From Mycolicibacterium sp. P1-5 (GTDB taxonomy: Bacteria; Actinomycetota; Actinomycetes; Mycobacteriales; Mycobacteriaceae): a stretch of DNA of 51,537 nt. The notes beneath the pieces were generated by a model. It saw only the letters and a list, made by a program, of their open reading frames with translations. It was not told the origin of the DNA and searched no databases. The translations under genes were made by a program, and so were the position numbers. Positions 33,925 to 43,413 of the stretch are shown piece by piece; positions within the stretch are counted from its first letter, which is position 1; each line of letters starts with the position of its first letter. The DNA lies in assembly GCF_008329565.1 (NCBI RefSeq), contig NZ_NPKT01000027.1, forward strand, positions 1 to 51,537, given 5' to 3'.

Positions 33925-35493
33925 GTGACGTCCCCCTCGCCTCGTCCTGTGTTAGTGGTCGATTTCGGCGCCCAGTACGCCCAGCTGATCGCCCGTCGGG
34001 TCCGGGAAGCCCGAGTCTTCTCCGAGGTGATCCCGCACACCACGACCGTCGAGGAGATCAAGGCCAAAGATCCGCAGGCCATCGTGCTCTCCGGCGGACC
34101 GTCCAGCGTGTACGCCGAGGGCGCACCGCAGCTCGATCCGGCCGTGTTCGCCCTCGATGTGCCGGTCTTCGGTATCTGCTACGGATTCCAGGCCATGGCG
34201 CAGGCGCTCGGCGGCACCGTGGAACGTACGGGCACCAGCGAGTACGGCCGCACCGATTTGGAAGTGCTTGGCGGCGAACTACATTCGGGACTGCCCGGCT
34301 CCCAGCCAGTCTGGATGAGCCACGGCGATGCGGTCACCTCGGCGCCGGAGGGGTTCGAGGTGGTGGCCGCCAGTTCCGGTGCGCCGGTTGCCGCCTTCGA
34401 GGACCGGGCCCGTCGGTTGGCCGGCGTGCAGTACCACCCGGAGGTCATGCACACTCCGCACGGCCAGCAGGTGCTGAGCCGGTTCCTGCACGATTTCGCC
34501 GGCATCGGCGCGAGCTGGACTCCGGCCAACATCGCCGAGAGCCTGATCGAGCAGGTACGCGAGCAGATCGGTGACGGCAAGGCCATCTGCGGGCTGTCCG
34601 GCGGTGTCGATTCCGCGGTGGCAGCCGCGCTGGTGCAGCGCGCCATCGGTGACCGGCTGACATGCGTGTTCGTCGACCACGGGCTGCTGCGTGCCGGTGA
34701 ACGAGCGCAGGTGCAAAGGGATTTCGTGGCCGCTACCGGTGCCAGGTTGGTGACGGTCGATGCCGAGGGACGGTTTCTGCAGGCGTTGTCCGGCGTTCAC
34801 GATCCGGAAGGCAAACGCAAGATCATCGGCCGGGAGTTCATCCGCGCGTTCGAGGGCTCGGTGCGAGACCTGCTCGCCGAGAATGATTCCGACGGTCATC
34901 CTGTCGAATTCCTGGTCCAGGGCACGCTCTATCCCGACGTCGTCGAGTCCGGTGGTGGAACCGGGACGGCAAACATCAAAAGCCACCACAATGTCGGCGG
35001 GTTGCCGGCCGACCTCAAGTTCAAGCTCGTCGAACCGCTGCGGCTGCTGTTCAAGGACGAGGTGCGCGCAGTGGGCCGCGAGTTGGGTCTGCCGGAGGAA
35101 ATCGTTGGCCGCCAACCCTTTCCGGGACCCGGTCTGGGTATCCGTATTGTCGGTGAGGTGACGGCGAGCCGGCTGGACACGCTGCGCCGAGCCGACCTGA
35201 TCGCGCGCGAGGAGCTGACGTCGGCCGGTCTGGACGGCCAGATCTGGCAGTGCCCGGTGGTGCTGCTGGCAGATGTCCACTCGGTCGGTGTGCAGGGCGA
35301 CGGACGCACCTACGGCCACCCGATCGTCCTGCGCCCGGTGTCCAGTGAGGACGCGATGACCGCCGATTGGACTCGGGTGCCCTACGAGGTGTTGGCGCGC
35401 ATCTCCACGCGCATCACCAACGAGGTACCCGAGGTGAACCGGGTGGTGCTCGATGTCACGAGCAAGCCGCCCGGCACCATCGAATGGGAGTAA
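33925..35493 (+). CDS. guaA: GMP synthase (glutamine-hydrolysing)
   Basis: 522 aa. Class I glutamine amidotransferase domain with nucleophile C85 in GICYGFQAMAQALGG and the His/Glu of VQYHPEVMHT; ATP-pyrophosphatase domain with P-loop GLSGGVDSAVAAALV (about residue 224); C-terminal dimerisation domain ending KPPGTIEWE. Converts XMP to GMP, following GuaB2. GTG start, probably leaderless. Ends three bases from the convergent aldolase gene. Confidence 0.97.
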   Translation: MTSPSPRPVLVVDFGAQYAQLIARRVREARVFSEVIPHTTTVEEIKAKDPQAIVLSGGPSSVYAEGAPQLDPAVFALDVPVFGICYGFQAMAQALGGTVERTGTSEYGRTDLEVLGGELHSGLPGSQPVWMSHGDAVTSAPEGFEVVAASSGAPVAAFEDRARRLAGVQYHPEVMHTPHGQQVLSRFLHDFAGIGASWTPANIAESLIEQVREQIGDGKAICGLSGGVDSAVAAALVQRAIGDRLTCVFVDHGLLRAGERAQVQRDFVAATGARLVTVDAEGRFLQALSGVHDPEGKRKIIGREFIRAFEGSVRDLLAENDSDGHPVEFLVQGTLYPDVVESGGGTGTANIKSHHNVGGLPADLKFKLVEPLRLLFKDEVRAVGRELGLPEEIVGRQPFPGPGLGIRIVGEVTASRLDTLRRADLIAREELTSAGLDGQIWQCPVVLLADVHSVGVQGDGRTYGHPIVLRPVSSEDAMTADWTRVPYEVLARISTRITNEVPEVNRVVLDVTSKPPGTIEWE

Positions 35494-35496
35494 TCG

Positions 35497-36387
35497 TCAG
35501 GTCCCTGAGGCAGCGGTGATTTCGGCGATCGCCTCGTCCAGGGTCTTGTCGAATTCGTCATCGCTCTGCTGGGCAGTCAGCCCCTCGGTGAGCGCGCGGG
35601 AGAAGCTGGCGATGACGCCGTGGTTGCGGGCCAGCCGCTCACAGGCCGCGGTGCGGTCGTAGCCGCCGGAGAGGGCGACAACCCGTAGCACCCTGGGGTG
35701 TTCGACCAGTTCATGGTAGAGATCGTCGGTGTCGGGCAGCGTGAGCTTGAGCATCACCTGTCGGTCTTCACCGAGAGCGCCGAGGTGGCTGAGAATCGCC
35801 GCTTTGAGCTGCTTCTCGGCCGCGCCCTTCTCCGGGCTGTGGATGTCGACCTCGGGCTCGATGATCGGCATGAGTCCGGCGTCCAGGATTTGGCGGGCGA
35901 TCGCGAACTGCTGCTCGACCACCGCATCCAGGCCACCGCCGGGCAGCTTGATGACCGAACGCATCTTGGTGCCGAAAATGCCGTTGGCGACCGCGCGGGA
36001 CAGCAGCGCATCCAGCCCGTCGATGGGCTTCATCACCTGAGCACCGTCCTCTTCGGCGGCCAGACCCTTGTCGACCTTGAGGATCGGCACGACCTTCTTG
36101 ACGTTCCACAGGTAGTCGGCAGTCGGGCGACCCTCGATCTCGCGGTCCATGGTCATCTCGAACAGGATCGCGGCGACGATCCGGTCGCCGTCGAAGCTGG
36201 GGCTGGTGATGATCCGGGTGCGCATCTCGTGCACCAGGTCGAACATCTGCTCGTCGCCGGAGTAAGCGTCCTCGGCGATGCCGTAGAGCTTCAGCGCCTT
36301 GGGGGTGCTGCCACCGCTCTGGTCGAGCGCGGCAATGAAGCCGGCTCCGTGGGCAACCTTGTCAGCTTGTTCGCGGTTGATCGTCAT
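35497..36387 (-). CDS. Fructose-bisphosphate aldolase class I (fructose-1,6-bisphosphate aldolase-like)
   Basis: 296 aa. GFIAALDQSGGSTPKALKLYG at the N-terminus and YLWNVKKVVPILKVDKGL with the expected Schiff-base lysines; IIEPEVDIHS and VVALSGGYDRTAACERL complete the class I barrel. Cleaves FBP without metal. An in-frame start at 36396 and a long open frame upstream exist, but MTINREQADKV at 36387 fits family N-termini. Divergent from imuA' with the LexA-type box about 113 bases upstream. Confidence 0.9.
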   Translation of the reverse strand: MTINREQADKVAHGAGFIAALDQSGGSTPKALKLYGIAEDAYSGDEQMFDLVHEMRTRIITSPSFDGDRIVAAILFEMTMDREIEGRPTADYLWNVKKVVPILKVDKGLAAEEDGAQVMKPIDGLDALLSRAVANGIFGTKMRSVIKLPGGGLDAVVEQQFAIARQILDAGLMPIIEPEVDIHSPEKGAAEKQLKAAILSHLGALGEDRQVMLKLTLPDTDDLYHELVEHPRVLRVVALSGGYDRTAACERLARNHGVIASFSRALTEGLTAQQSDDEFDKTLDEAIAEITAASGT

Positions 36388-36499
36388 GCCCTGCATCGTG
36401 CCAGGTGCGATTTCGGACGCGTCACCAACGTCGGCTTGGGTGCCCAGCGGGGCGATTCCACGCTTGACGCTGTCGGTGGGTGGGTGTTTACTCAGGGTA

Positions 36500-36515
36500 T
36501 CGAACATACATTCGA
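36500..36515 (+). promoter_or_regulatory. LexA (SOS) box upstream of imuA'
   Basis: TCGAAC-ATAC-ATTCGA, one mismatch from the mycobacterial SOS palindrome TCGAAC-N4-GTTCGA. It lies just upstream of imuA', a known LexA regulon member. A TACATT inside it (36507-36512) could be the -10, so LexA would occlude the promoter. Confidence 0.85.
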
Positions 36516-36550
36516 ACACAGTGAATCCGGATCGCAGCTGGAGGTGGGCG

Positions 36551-37237
36551 ATGACGGCGGCGATTGCCCTGGAGAAGCGTCAGCTTAACCGTGCTGAGCA
36601 GCTAGAACAACTCCGACGCCAGATGGCGGCGGTGTCGGGGAAGGTGGACGTCACCCGACCTGTTACGGATGTGACGAATGAGGTGATTTCTGCCTCTGAA
36701 AGTTTGCTGCCAGTCCCCGAATCGCTGGCCGGAGTGCTGCCGACGGGGTTGCCGCGCGGCGCTGTCGCAGTGGCGTCGGGGGCATTGTCCTTGCCGGTGA
36801 GCATGGCCGCGGCGGTCACGGCAGGCGGGGGACATGTGGCCGTCGTCGGGTTACCGGATTTCGGTCTTCTGGCCGCGGTGGAGATGGGTGCGGACCTGAG
36901 TCGGCTGGCGGTGATCCCGGACCCGGGCACCGATCCCGTCGAGGTGGCCGCGGTGCTGATGGACGGGATGGATCTGGTTGTGCTCGGGCTGGCCGGCCGG
37001 ACGGTGACCGCTACTCGGGCACGGGCGGTGGTGGCCCGGGCCCGGCAGAAGGGCTGCACCCTGCTGGTGGTCCGGGGGGACTGGCAAGGCGCGACGATGC
37101 GCTTGGACGCCCGGGTGCGTGGCTATGAGATCACTGCGGGTCGCGGCGATGTCCCGGTGTCGGGGTGTGGCCGCATCAGTCGGGTGAGGTTATCGGTCAG
37201 GGCGCATGGTCGCGCCGCCCGATCCAGGGTGAGCTGA
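36551..37237 (+). CDS. imuA': Mutasome accessory protein ImuA' (RecA-fold-like)
   Basis: 228 aa from ATG 36551, which has GGAGGT six bases upstream. A GTG at 36521, eight bases after a possible -10, is an alternative leaderless start in frame. Contains PTGLPRGAVAVASGALSL, GGGHVAVVGLPDFGLLAAVEMG and RARAVVARARQKGCTLLVVRG, resembling the RecA/SulA-like core without a Walker A. ImuA' binds ImuB and is required for SOS mutagenesis with DnaE2. Ends one base before the imuB start. Confidence 0.9.
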   Translation: MTAAIALEKRQLNRAEQLEQLRRQMAAVSGKVDVTRPVTDVTNEVISASESLLPVPESLAGVLPTGLPRGAVAVASGALSLPVSMAAAVTAGGGHVAVVGLPDFGLLAAVEMGADLSRLAVIPDPGTDPVEVAAVLMDGMDLVVLGLAGRTVTATRARAVVARARQKGCTLLVVRGDWQGATMRLDARVRGYEITAGRGDVPVSGCGRISRVRLSVRAHGRAARSRVS

Positions 37238-37238
37238 C

Positions 37239-38825
37239 ATGACCGGGCGGGTGCTGGCGATCTGGTGCATGGACTGGCCCGCGGTCGCGGCGGCCGCGGC
37301 AGCCGGGCTGCCGGCGACATCCCCGGTTGCGGTCACCCTGGCCAACCGGGTGATCGCCTGCTCGGCCGCCGCTCGCGCCGCCGGGGTGCGTCGCACTCTG
37401 CGCCGTCGCGAGGCGCAAGCCCGATGCCCGCAGCTGCATGTGGTCACCGCCGACCCGGCCCGTGACGCCCGCTACTTCGAAGGAGTGACAGCGGCGGTCG
37501 ACGAGGTGGTACCCCGCGCAGAGGTACTGCGGCCCGGGCTGCTGGTGTTGCCGGTTCGCGGCGCGGCCCGCTATTTCGGTTCCGAACCGGCCGCCGCCGA
37601 GCGGTTGGTCGACGCCGTCGCCGCGGCCGGTGCCGAATGTCAGGTGGGGATTGCTGATCAGTTACCGACGGCGGTCTTCGCAGCGCGTGCCGGCCGGGTG
37701 ATCGAGACCGGTGGGGACGCCCGTTTTCTGTCGGCGCTGTCGATCCGCCAGCTGTCCGGTGAGCCCAGCCTGTCCGGTCCAGGTCGGGAGGAGCTGGCCG
37801 ACCTGTTGTGGCGCATGGGCATTCGAAATGTCGGTCAGTTCGCGGCGTTGTCGCGAAGCGATGTTGCGTCCCGGTTCGGCGCTGACGGGGTGGCCGCCCA
37901 CCGCTTCGCCCGGGGTGAGCAGGTACGCGGCCCATCCGGTCGCGAGCCGGCTGCCGACCTCGAGGCGGTGTTGAATTGCGACCCACCGATCGACCGGGTC
38001 GACGCGGCAGCATTCGCCGGCCGGACGCTGGCGAGCGCACTGCATCGCAGTCTGGAGGCGGCTGGTGTGGGCTGTACCAGGCTGGCCATCCATGCCCGCA
38101 CCGCGAGTGGCGGTGAGCTGACCCGGGTGTGGCGCTGTGCCGAGCCGCTGACCGAAGATGCGACCGCCGACCGGGTGCGCTGGCAGCTCGACGGTTGGCT
38201 CAACCGGCGCCGGCCCGACGACCGCCCGAACTCGCCGGTGACGATGCTTCGGTTGCAGCCGGTGGAAGTTGTTTCCGCGGAAGCGCTTCAGCTACCGCTG
38301 TGGGGCGGTATTGGCGAGGAAGACCGATTGCGGGCACGCCGGGCGCTGGTTCGGGTGCAGGGCTTGCTGGGACAGGAAGCCGTCCAGCTGCCGGTGTTGT
38401 CCGGTGGTCGTGGTCCCGCCGAGCGCATCACGTTGACCCCACTCGGTGACGAGCTGGTGCCCAGGGCCGACCCCGACCGGCCATGGCCCGGTCGGCTGCC
38501 TGAGCCCGCACCGGTGGTGCTCCTCGATGACCCGGTGGAATTGCTTGATACCGAAGGCAATCCGGTGCGAGTCACCGGTCGCGGGATGTTCACGGCTGAA
38601 CCGGCACGGTTAGACGGTGCGGGTCACCACTACCGGGGTGTGCTGAGCTGGTGGGCCGGGCCGTGGTCGGTGGACGAACGGTGGTGGGATCAGGGTCAAC
38701 AGTCCAGGGCCGGCCGGACGGCGCGCGCTCAGGTGCTGGTGGACAGCCGGCCCGGTGAGCCGGGAACCGCGCTGCTGCTGTGTTACCGACAACGCCGGTG
38801 GTATCTGGAAGGCGTCTACGAATGA
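37239..38825 (+). CDS. imuB: Y-family polymerase homologue ImuB (mutasome hub)
   Basis: 528 aa. DinB-like fold (VLAIWCMDWPAVAAA at the N-terminus, IADQLPTAVFAARAG, LWRMGIRNVGQFAALSRSDV helix-hairpin-helix) but without the acidic catalytic triad of active Y-polymerases. A beta-clamp-binding motif QLPLWG is at residues 351-356. ImuB links the clamp, ImuA' and DnaE2. The C-terminal region (about 400-528) mediates partner contacts. Its last ten bases overlap the convergent nucleoside-hydrolase gene. Confidence 0.94.
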   Translation: MTGRVLAIWCMDWPAVAAAAAAGLPATSPVAVTLANRVIACSAAARAAGVRRTLRRREAQARCPQLHVVTADPARDARYFEGVTAAVDEVVPRAEVLRPGLLVLPVRGAARYFGSEPAAAERLVDAVAAAGAECQVGIADQLPTAVFAARAGRVIETGGDARFLSALSIRQLSGEPSLSGPGREELADLLWRMGIRNVGQFAALSRSDVASRFGADGVAAHRFARGEQVRGPSGREPAADLEAVLNCDPPIDRVDAAAFAGRTLASALHRSLEAAGVGCTRLAIHARTASGGELTRVWRCAEPLTEDATADRVRWQLDGWLNRRRPDDRPNSPVTMLRLQPVEVVSAEALQLPLWGGIGEEDRLRARRALVRVQGLLGQEAVQLPVLSGGRGPAERITLTPLGDELVPRADPDRPWPGRLPEPAPVVLLDDPVELLDTEGNPVRVTGRGMFTAEPARLDGAGHHYRGVLSWWAGPWSVDERWWDQGQQSRAGRTARAQVLVDSRPGEPGTALLLCYRQRRWYLEGVYE

Positions 38826-39892
38826 CCGGCAAGCCGACGTGCGAACGGGCCCACCCGTTCGATGAACCGGTCGAAGAATGCCGCCGGATCGACCCCGACG
38901 CCGACATGTGCGTTGGATTCCCGGCCCCACCGCCGGCTCCAGTCGGCGATGGTCATGCCGCGGGTCAGCGTTCCGGTGAGTTCGACATCGACCGTCGTCG
39001 CCCGCGTTTGGATCAGGCCGGGGTCCAATGCCACCGCCGCCGCCAGTGGGTCGTGCAGATGCGCCAGATAACCCTCGCCCTGGTCGAAGTGGAACTCGAA
39101 GTAGAACCGCATCGCATCCTCGAGTGCACGGATCAACCCATTGTCGGCCGTCGACCGGGTGCCCCGGGAGTCCAGGACGCTCATCGTGGTGCTGACGGTC
39201 TCCGCCGCGGCGGCCAGGCGGCTCAAGATCTTCGGCGTCAGTGCGATGTTCTCGGTCACGTTCAGCCCGCACACGATCGGAAGTTGATGCGGTGCAATTG
39301 CATTGGCATCCGCGGCCCGCCCCCAGGCGTCGAACACCTCTGCTGCGGCCTCCGGGTCGACGCTGATGTTCCACTCGGCCACCGGGGTGGTGTTGCCGCG
39401 GTAGTCGAACGCCCCACCCATGATCACCAGCCGGCGTAACAGCGACGGCAGGTTCGGCTCATCGCGCACAGCCAGTGCGAGATTGGTCATCGGCCCGGTG
39501 ACCAGACCGACGAGCTCGCCGGGCAGGGCGTTGGCGGCGCGTACCCACGCCTCGGCCGCGTCATAGCTGGTGAGTTCGCTCCTGTGCAACGGTAATTCGG
39601 CGTAGCCCAGTCCGGCCGGCCCGTGGGTGTCTTCGGCGGTGCGCATCGCGGTGCTCAGTGGTTGATCGGCGCCCCGTGACACCGGGATCGCGGTGGCTCC
39701 GCACAGCTCGAGCAGCCCGAGGTTGTTGCGGCACACCTGATCAACGTCGACATTGCCACCGGTGGAGGCGATGCCGATGAGGTTCGCCTCGGAGCTGGCC
39801 AGCAAGTAAACCAGCGCCATCGCGTCGTCGACGCCGGTGTCCACATCGGCGAAAACGGGAAGCGCAGTGGCCTGGTCATCCCCGACAGTCAC
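38816..39892 (-). CDS. iunH: Inosine-uridine preferring nucleoside hydrolase
   Basis: 358 aa, longer than the usual 305-315. Calcium-site signature FADVDTGVDDAMAL, substrate loop TGPMTNLALAV, VIMGGAFDYRGNTTPVAEWN and the C-terminal HDPLAAAVALDP. Cleaves ribonucleosides to base and ribose for salvage. GTG start. The position next to imuB is conserved in mycobacteria, although the gene points the other way. Confidence 0.92.
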   Translation of the reverse strand: MTVGDDQATALPVFADVDTGVDDAMALVYLLASSEANLIGIASTGGNVDVDQVCRNNLGLLELCGATAIPVSRGADQPLSTAMRTAEDTHGPAGLGYAELPLHRSELTSYDAAEAWVRAANALPGELVGLVTGPMTNLALAVRDEPNLPSLLRRLVIMGGAFDYRGNTTPVAEWNISVDPEAAAEVFDAWGRAADANAIAPHQLPIVCGLNVTENIALTPKILSRLAAAAETVSTTMSVLDSRGTRSTADNGLIRALEDAMRFYFEFHFDQGEGYLAHLHDPLAAAVALDPGLIQTRATTVDVELTGTLTRGMTIADWSRRWGRESNAHVGVGVDPAAFFDRFIERVGPFARRLAGHS

Positions 39893-39916
39893 GCGGTAAC
39901 GATACCCGTCGGTACC

Positions 39917-42529
39917 TCAACTTCGGGGACCGTGCGTACCGCGTGGGCGGATGATGGCGGCCAACTCATCGCGATCGGATACACCGAGTTTCAGGCACGC
40001 CCGATACACGTGACCCTCGACGGTGCGGATCGAAACCGACAGCTGTTCGGCGATTTCGCGGTTCGGTTGACCGGCGGCGACCAACGCGGCAACCTCGAAT
40101 TCACGAGCAGTCACCGGCAGTGGCCTCGCCGCTGCTCGAATTGCGGGGGAGGAGACACCATCACACAATGACACCAGACGCATTGTCCGCGTGACTGATT
40201 CGATCTCCTTGCGGCGGGCATGGCGTTGCTGGTGGCTCGCGGCCGCCTGCGCGGCGGAATCGGCGGCGGACAACAGCAGTCCGGCCCGTTCGAACTCCAG
40301 GCTGACTGCGTCCAGTGCATCGCCGTCGGCATCTGCCACTGCGGCGGCGTGCCGGGCATACAACTGCGGCAACGGACCGTCGACGTGCTCCACCAGCGAC
40401 TGCACCCGATGTGCCAGCTTGCGGTCACCGAAGCGGGCGGCGTCGTGCAATGCCTCGGCTTCCACCGCGAACTGCCCGCTGCGATGGGCAGCGTCGGCGG
40501 CCGACCGAGCCAGTTCGATGGCTCGACGCCCCCCACCACGGGCCGCGGCGATCCAGGCCTTGGCGATCAACACCTGCGGGTTGAACAGGGCCGCTGTGGG
40601 ACCGAGGTGTTCGGCGGCCTCGGCCAGCACCCGATCGGCCTCGTCGGGCCTGCCCGCACCGGCGTAGGAACGGGCGAGCAGAAGTCGACCAGGCAACCGC
40701 CACGGCACCGAGTTCTCGGCGTTGAACGCCGCCAGCGCCTGCTCGAACGTCGGGATTGCTTCGGCGAACCTGCCCCGGTAACACGCCACCACTCCGGCCA
40801 TCGTCTTGGCGATGGCCCAGCCGAGAAACTGTGCGGACGAGGAGAACTCGGCGTACTTCGCAGCGTGCGTTTCGGCCTTGTCGAGTTCGCCGCCATGCAC
40901 CAGGGCCAGCACCTCGCCATACCGGGCGAGCATCCGGATCAGGCCATCGGTCGGCTTCTGGGTGTCGAAACAGCGCGCGACGATCGCCGTGTACTCAGCG
41001 CCGCGTCCGGCCAACGGCATCGCCAGTCCGGCCGCGAAAGCCGCGGTTTCAACGGCCTGTTCCGGAGCCTCCGGGTTGGACAACACCGCCTGCGCCTTCG
41101 CCAGGCCCTCGGGCAGTTTGTTCTCGAAGATCATGAGCGCAGCGTCGACCGCATCGAGCATGAGGCGCAGGACCGGATTGCTGACCCGTCGCCGCAGCAA
41201 CTCCAGCACCTCGTTGGCGCGCGTCGCCTCGCCGAGCGACCAGAACACGATCGACGCACGCGGAATGCCCCACAGCAGCAGCTGGCCCTCGTCAAGGTCG
41301 TCGGGGTCGAACCGGGCCAGAATCTCGTCGGCCTCAGCGGGCCGACCCTGCCACATCAGCGCTCGCGACAGCAGGTGTGCCGCCTCCATTCCGGCTTCCC
41401 GCTCGAATGCGGTGCGCGCCAAGCGTTCCCCCAACGGGGCATTGGCCAGTGACACCGCGTCTTTGGCCGCCGCCACCAATAGCCCGGTATCGGCGGTTTG
41501 GTCGCTGTCCAGATACAACTCGGCCAACCTGATCCGGCCGGCCGCTGACGTCGGCTTCTGCCGGTTCAGCACCGTGACGATCTGGCCGCGCAACATCCGG
41601 GCCGATGCCGTGCCGATCTGGCGCTGCACCACGTCGCCGTAGAGCGGATGACTGATTCGCGCGTTGAATGTCGGACCGTCACGGTCGATGCGGATCAGGT
41701 GCTCCTTCTCCGCAGCATCGATCGCCCGCTCGCCGGCCAATTCCACCAGCACATTGATGTCCAGCGGTTCGCACAGCGACAGCAGTCGCAACACGGTGAC
41801 GGCGGCGGGGTCGGCATTGTCGAAGCGGTTCTCCAGCAGTGTGGCCAGACCGGACGACACCGTCGTCGCGCCGCGCAACTGCCAGACACCCTTGACCTGG
41901 CTCAGGGTGCCGGACTCGAGTGCCGCCTCCACCATGTGCCGCAGGAACAGCGGATTGCCGCCCGACTGGCACCAGACGACGTTGGCGCTGAGCTCTTCCA
42001 GCGTGCCGCCGAGCACGGACTCGACCAGAGCGACGCACTCTTCTCTGCTGAACGGCTCTAAATCAATGCGGCGTAGGTACCCGTCCTCCCACAGGGTCAT
42101 CACCGAATCGGGTACGGCTTCGCCGCTGCGCACCGTCGCGACGATCACACCGATGCGTTCGACGGCGATCTGGTGTAGCAGCGTGGCCGACAGCTGATCG
42201 AGGAGGTGCGCGTCGTCCACACCGATCACCGGGGGTCCGTCGGCCAGCAGGGACTGACGTGCCGACACCAGCAGTTCGATCGGATCGCGAGCTTCAGTGG
42301 GTTTGACCCACTGCGCAAAGGCGCCGAGCGGAATGCTGCTCGACGACGTGGTGCAGGCAGCCCACCGGGTCCGGCCGGGCAGAGACGAGGTGACCGAACG
42401 GGCCAGAGTTGTCTTGCCGACCCCCGCCGGACCAGTGATCACGACGCCTGAAACTTTGCTGTCAGACAGCGTAGACCTGATGAGCTCGTACTTAGCCGGT
42501 CGCGCCAGTAGCTGCCAGCCCGTCCCCAT
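39917..42529 (-). CDS. Large ATP-binding LuxR-family regulator (LAL type)
   Basis: 870 aa. N-terminal STAND/AAA module with Walker A GPAGVGKTTLARS (33-45) and Walker B VIGVDDAHLLDQL, followed by about 500 residues of helical TPR-like repeats, and a C-terminal LuxR helix-turn-helix (LPVTAREFEVAALVAAGQPN, REIAEQLSVSIRTVEGHVYR; about 800-865). Such MalT-like regulators respond to small inducers and ATP. Regulon and ligand unknown. Stands alone between iunH and lpqD. Confidence 0.93.
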   Translation of the reverse strand: MGTGWQLLARPAKYELIRSTLSDSKVSGVVITGPAGVGKTTLARSVTSSLPGRTRWAACTTSSSSIPLGAFAQWVKPTEARDPIELLVSARQSLLADGPPVIGVDDAHLLDQLSATLLHQIAVERIGVIVATVRSGEAVPDSVMTLWEDGYLRRIDLEPFSREECVALVESVLGGTLEELSANVVWCQSGGNPLFLRHMVEAALESGTLSQVKGVWQLRGATTVSSGLATLLENRFDNADPAAVTVLRLLSLCEPLDINVLVELAGERAIDAAEKEHLIRIDRDGPTFNARISHPLYGDVVQRQIGTASARMLRGQIVTVLNRQKPTSAAGRIRLAELYLDSDQTADTGLLVAAAKDAVSLANAPLGERLARTAFEREAGMEAAHLLSRALMWQGRPAEADEILARFDPDDLDEGQLLLWGIPRASIVFWSLGEATRANEVLELLRRRVSNPVLRLMLDAVDAALMIFENKLPEGLAKAQAVLSNPEAPEQAVETAAFAAGLAMPLAGRGAEYTAIVARCFDTQKPTDGLIRMLARYGEVLALVHGGELDKAETHAAKYAEFSSSAQFLGWAIAKTMAGVVACYRGRFAEAIPTFEQALAAFNAENSVPWRLPGRLLLARSYAGAGRPDEADRVLAEAAEHLGPTAALFNPQVLIAKAWIAAARGGGRRAIELARSAADAAHRSGQFAVEAEALHDAARFGDRKLAHRVQSLVEHVDGPLPQLYARHAAAVADADGDALDAVSLEFERAGLLLSAADSAAQAAASHQQRHARRKEIESVTRTMRLVSLCDGVSSPAIRAAARPLPVTAREFEVAALVAAGQPNREIAEQLSVSIRTVEGHVYRACLKLGVSDRDELAAIIRPRGTHGPRS

Positions 42530-42613
42530 GCAGTTAGCCTAAGTGTCGATCCGGCCTGCCGCTGAGTCTTGCTGGGAACTGGCTGAGTTCACCAGTGCAC
42601 GACCATCGTCATC

Positions 42614-43321
42614 TCAGAACGAGGTGATGCCGTCCCAGTCCACGAGCGTCCAGCCGATCGCCGGGTTGCCCGTCACCACGACCCGGCCGGTGTTGGGCAG
42701 CGGATGATCCGTTGCGAGGCTGTCCTTGGCGTTACGGGCATTCATCAACGTCCACAACATGATTGAGGCGGCGCTGGAGAATGCGACGGGTTTGTTGTTG
42801 CCACTCTCGTAGATGCGCTGTACCGCCCCGGTGAACTTGCCGTTGAATTCGGTGCCGCTGACCGATCCGGGAATGGCGAAGCTGGTGTCCCCGCGCAGCC
42901 AGTCGGCAGGAGCGACCATGTATGTGGCGGCGGCACTCTTTATCGGGCCGCCGTTGAACCAGCCTGCCGAGATTTCGTTGAGGCCCGGCAGCACAGTGAC
43001 CTGCTTGCCCAGCGCTCTGGCCATCGGCGCGGCAGTCTGCTCGGTTCGCGCCATCTCCGAGGCGTAGACCCCGTCGTATCCGTTGTTCTTCAGCCGGTTG
43101 GCGGCCGCGACGGCCTGCTGCTCGCCGGTCGGAGTCAGTGACGGTCCAGGAACGTCGGTATCGATCACCCCCGCCGCGTTGGCCTCCGATTCGCCGTGGC
43201 GGATGAACGTCAGGGTGATCGTGCGGTCGTGCGGCGTATCGGAACTGCAGCTGGCCAGGAGGACAGCGGCCAAGAGGGCGGCAATCAACGAGACAAGGGT
43301 CCGGGCGCGCAGAAGAGGCAT
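42614..43321 (-). CDS. lpqD: Lipoprotein LpqD, histidine phosphatase superfamily
   Basis: 235 aa. Signal peptide with lipobox LASC (Cys25). Phosphoglycerate-mutase-like fold: FIRHGESEANAAG with R41-H42-G43, SLTPTGEQQAVAAANRL, GVYASEMARTEQTAAPMA. The second catalytic His, normally in a S-H-G-G type motif, is replaced here by AFSSAASIMLW, so phosphatase activity is doubtful. The closely related M. tuberculosis LpqD also deviates at these sites. Exported to the outer face of the membrane. Divergent from htdY. Confidence 0.9.
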   Translation of the reverse strand: MPLLRARTLVSLIAALLAAVLLASCSSDTPHDRTITLTFIRHGESEANAAGVIDTDVPGPSLTPTGEQQAVAAANRLKNNGYDGVYASEMARTEQTAAPMARALGKQVTVLPGLNEISAGWFNGGPIKSAAATYMVAPADWLRGDTSFAIPGSVSGTEFNGKFTGAVQRIYESGNNKPVAFSSAASIMLWTLMNARNAKDSLATDHPLPNTGRVVVTGNPAIGWTLVDWDGITSF

Positions 43322-43413
43322 CTTCCTAGCGTGCCTTGTCGACCGCTGTGGTGGGCGCGATTTACACAGTGCGACGATGGACTTTCTTCATCCACGACCC
43401 GAGGAGTGCGGCA

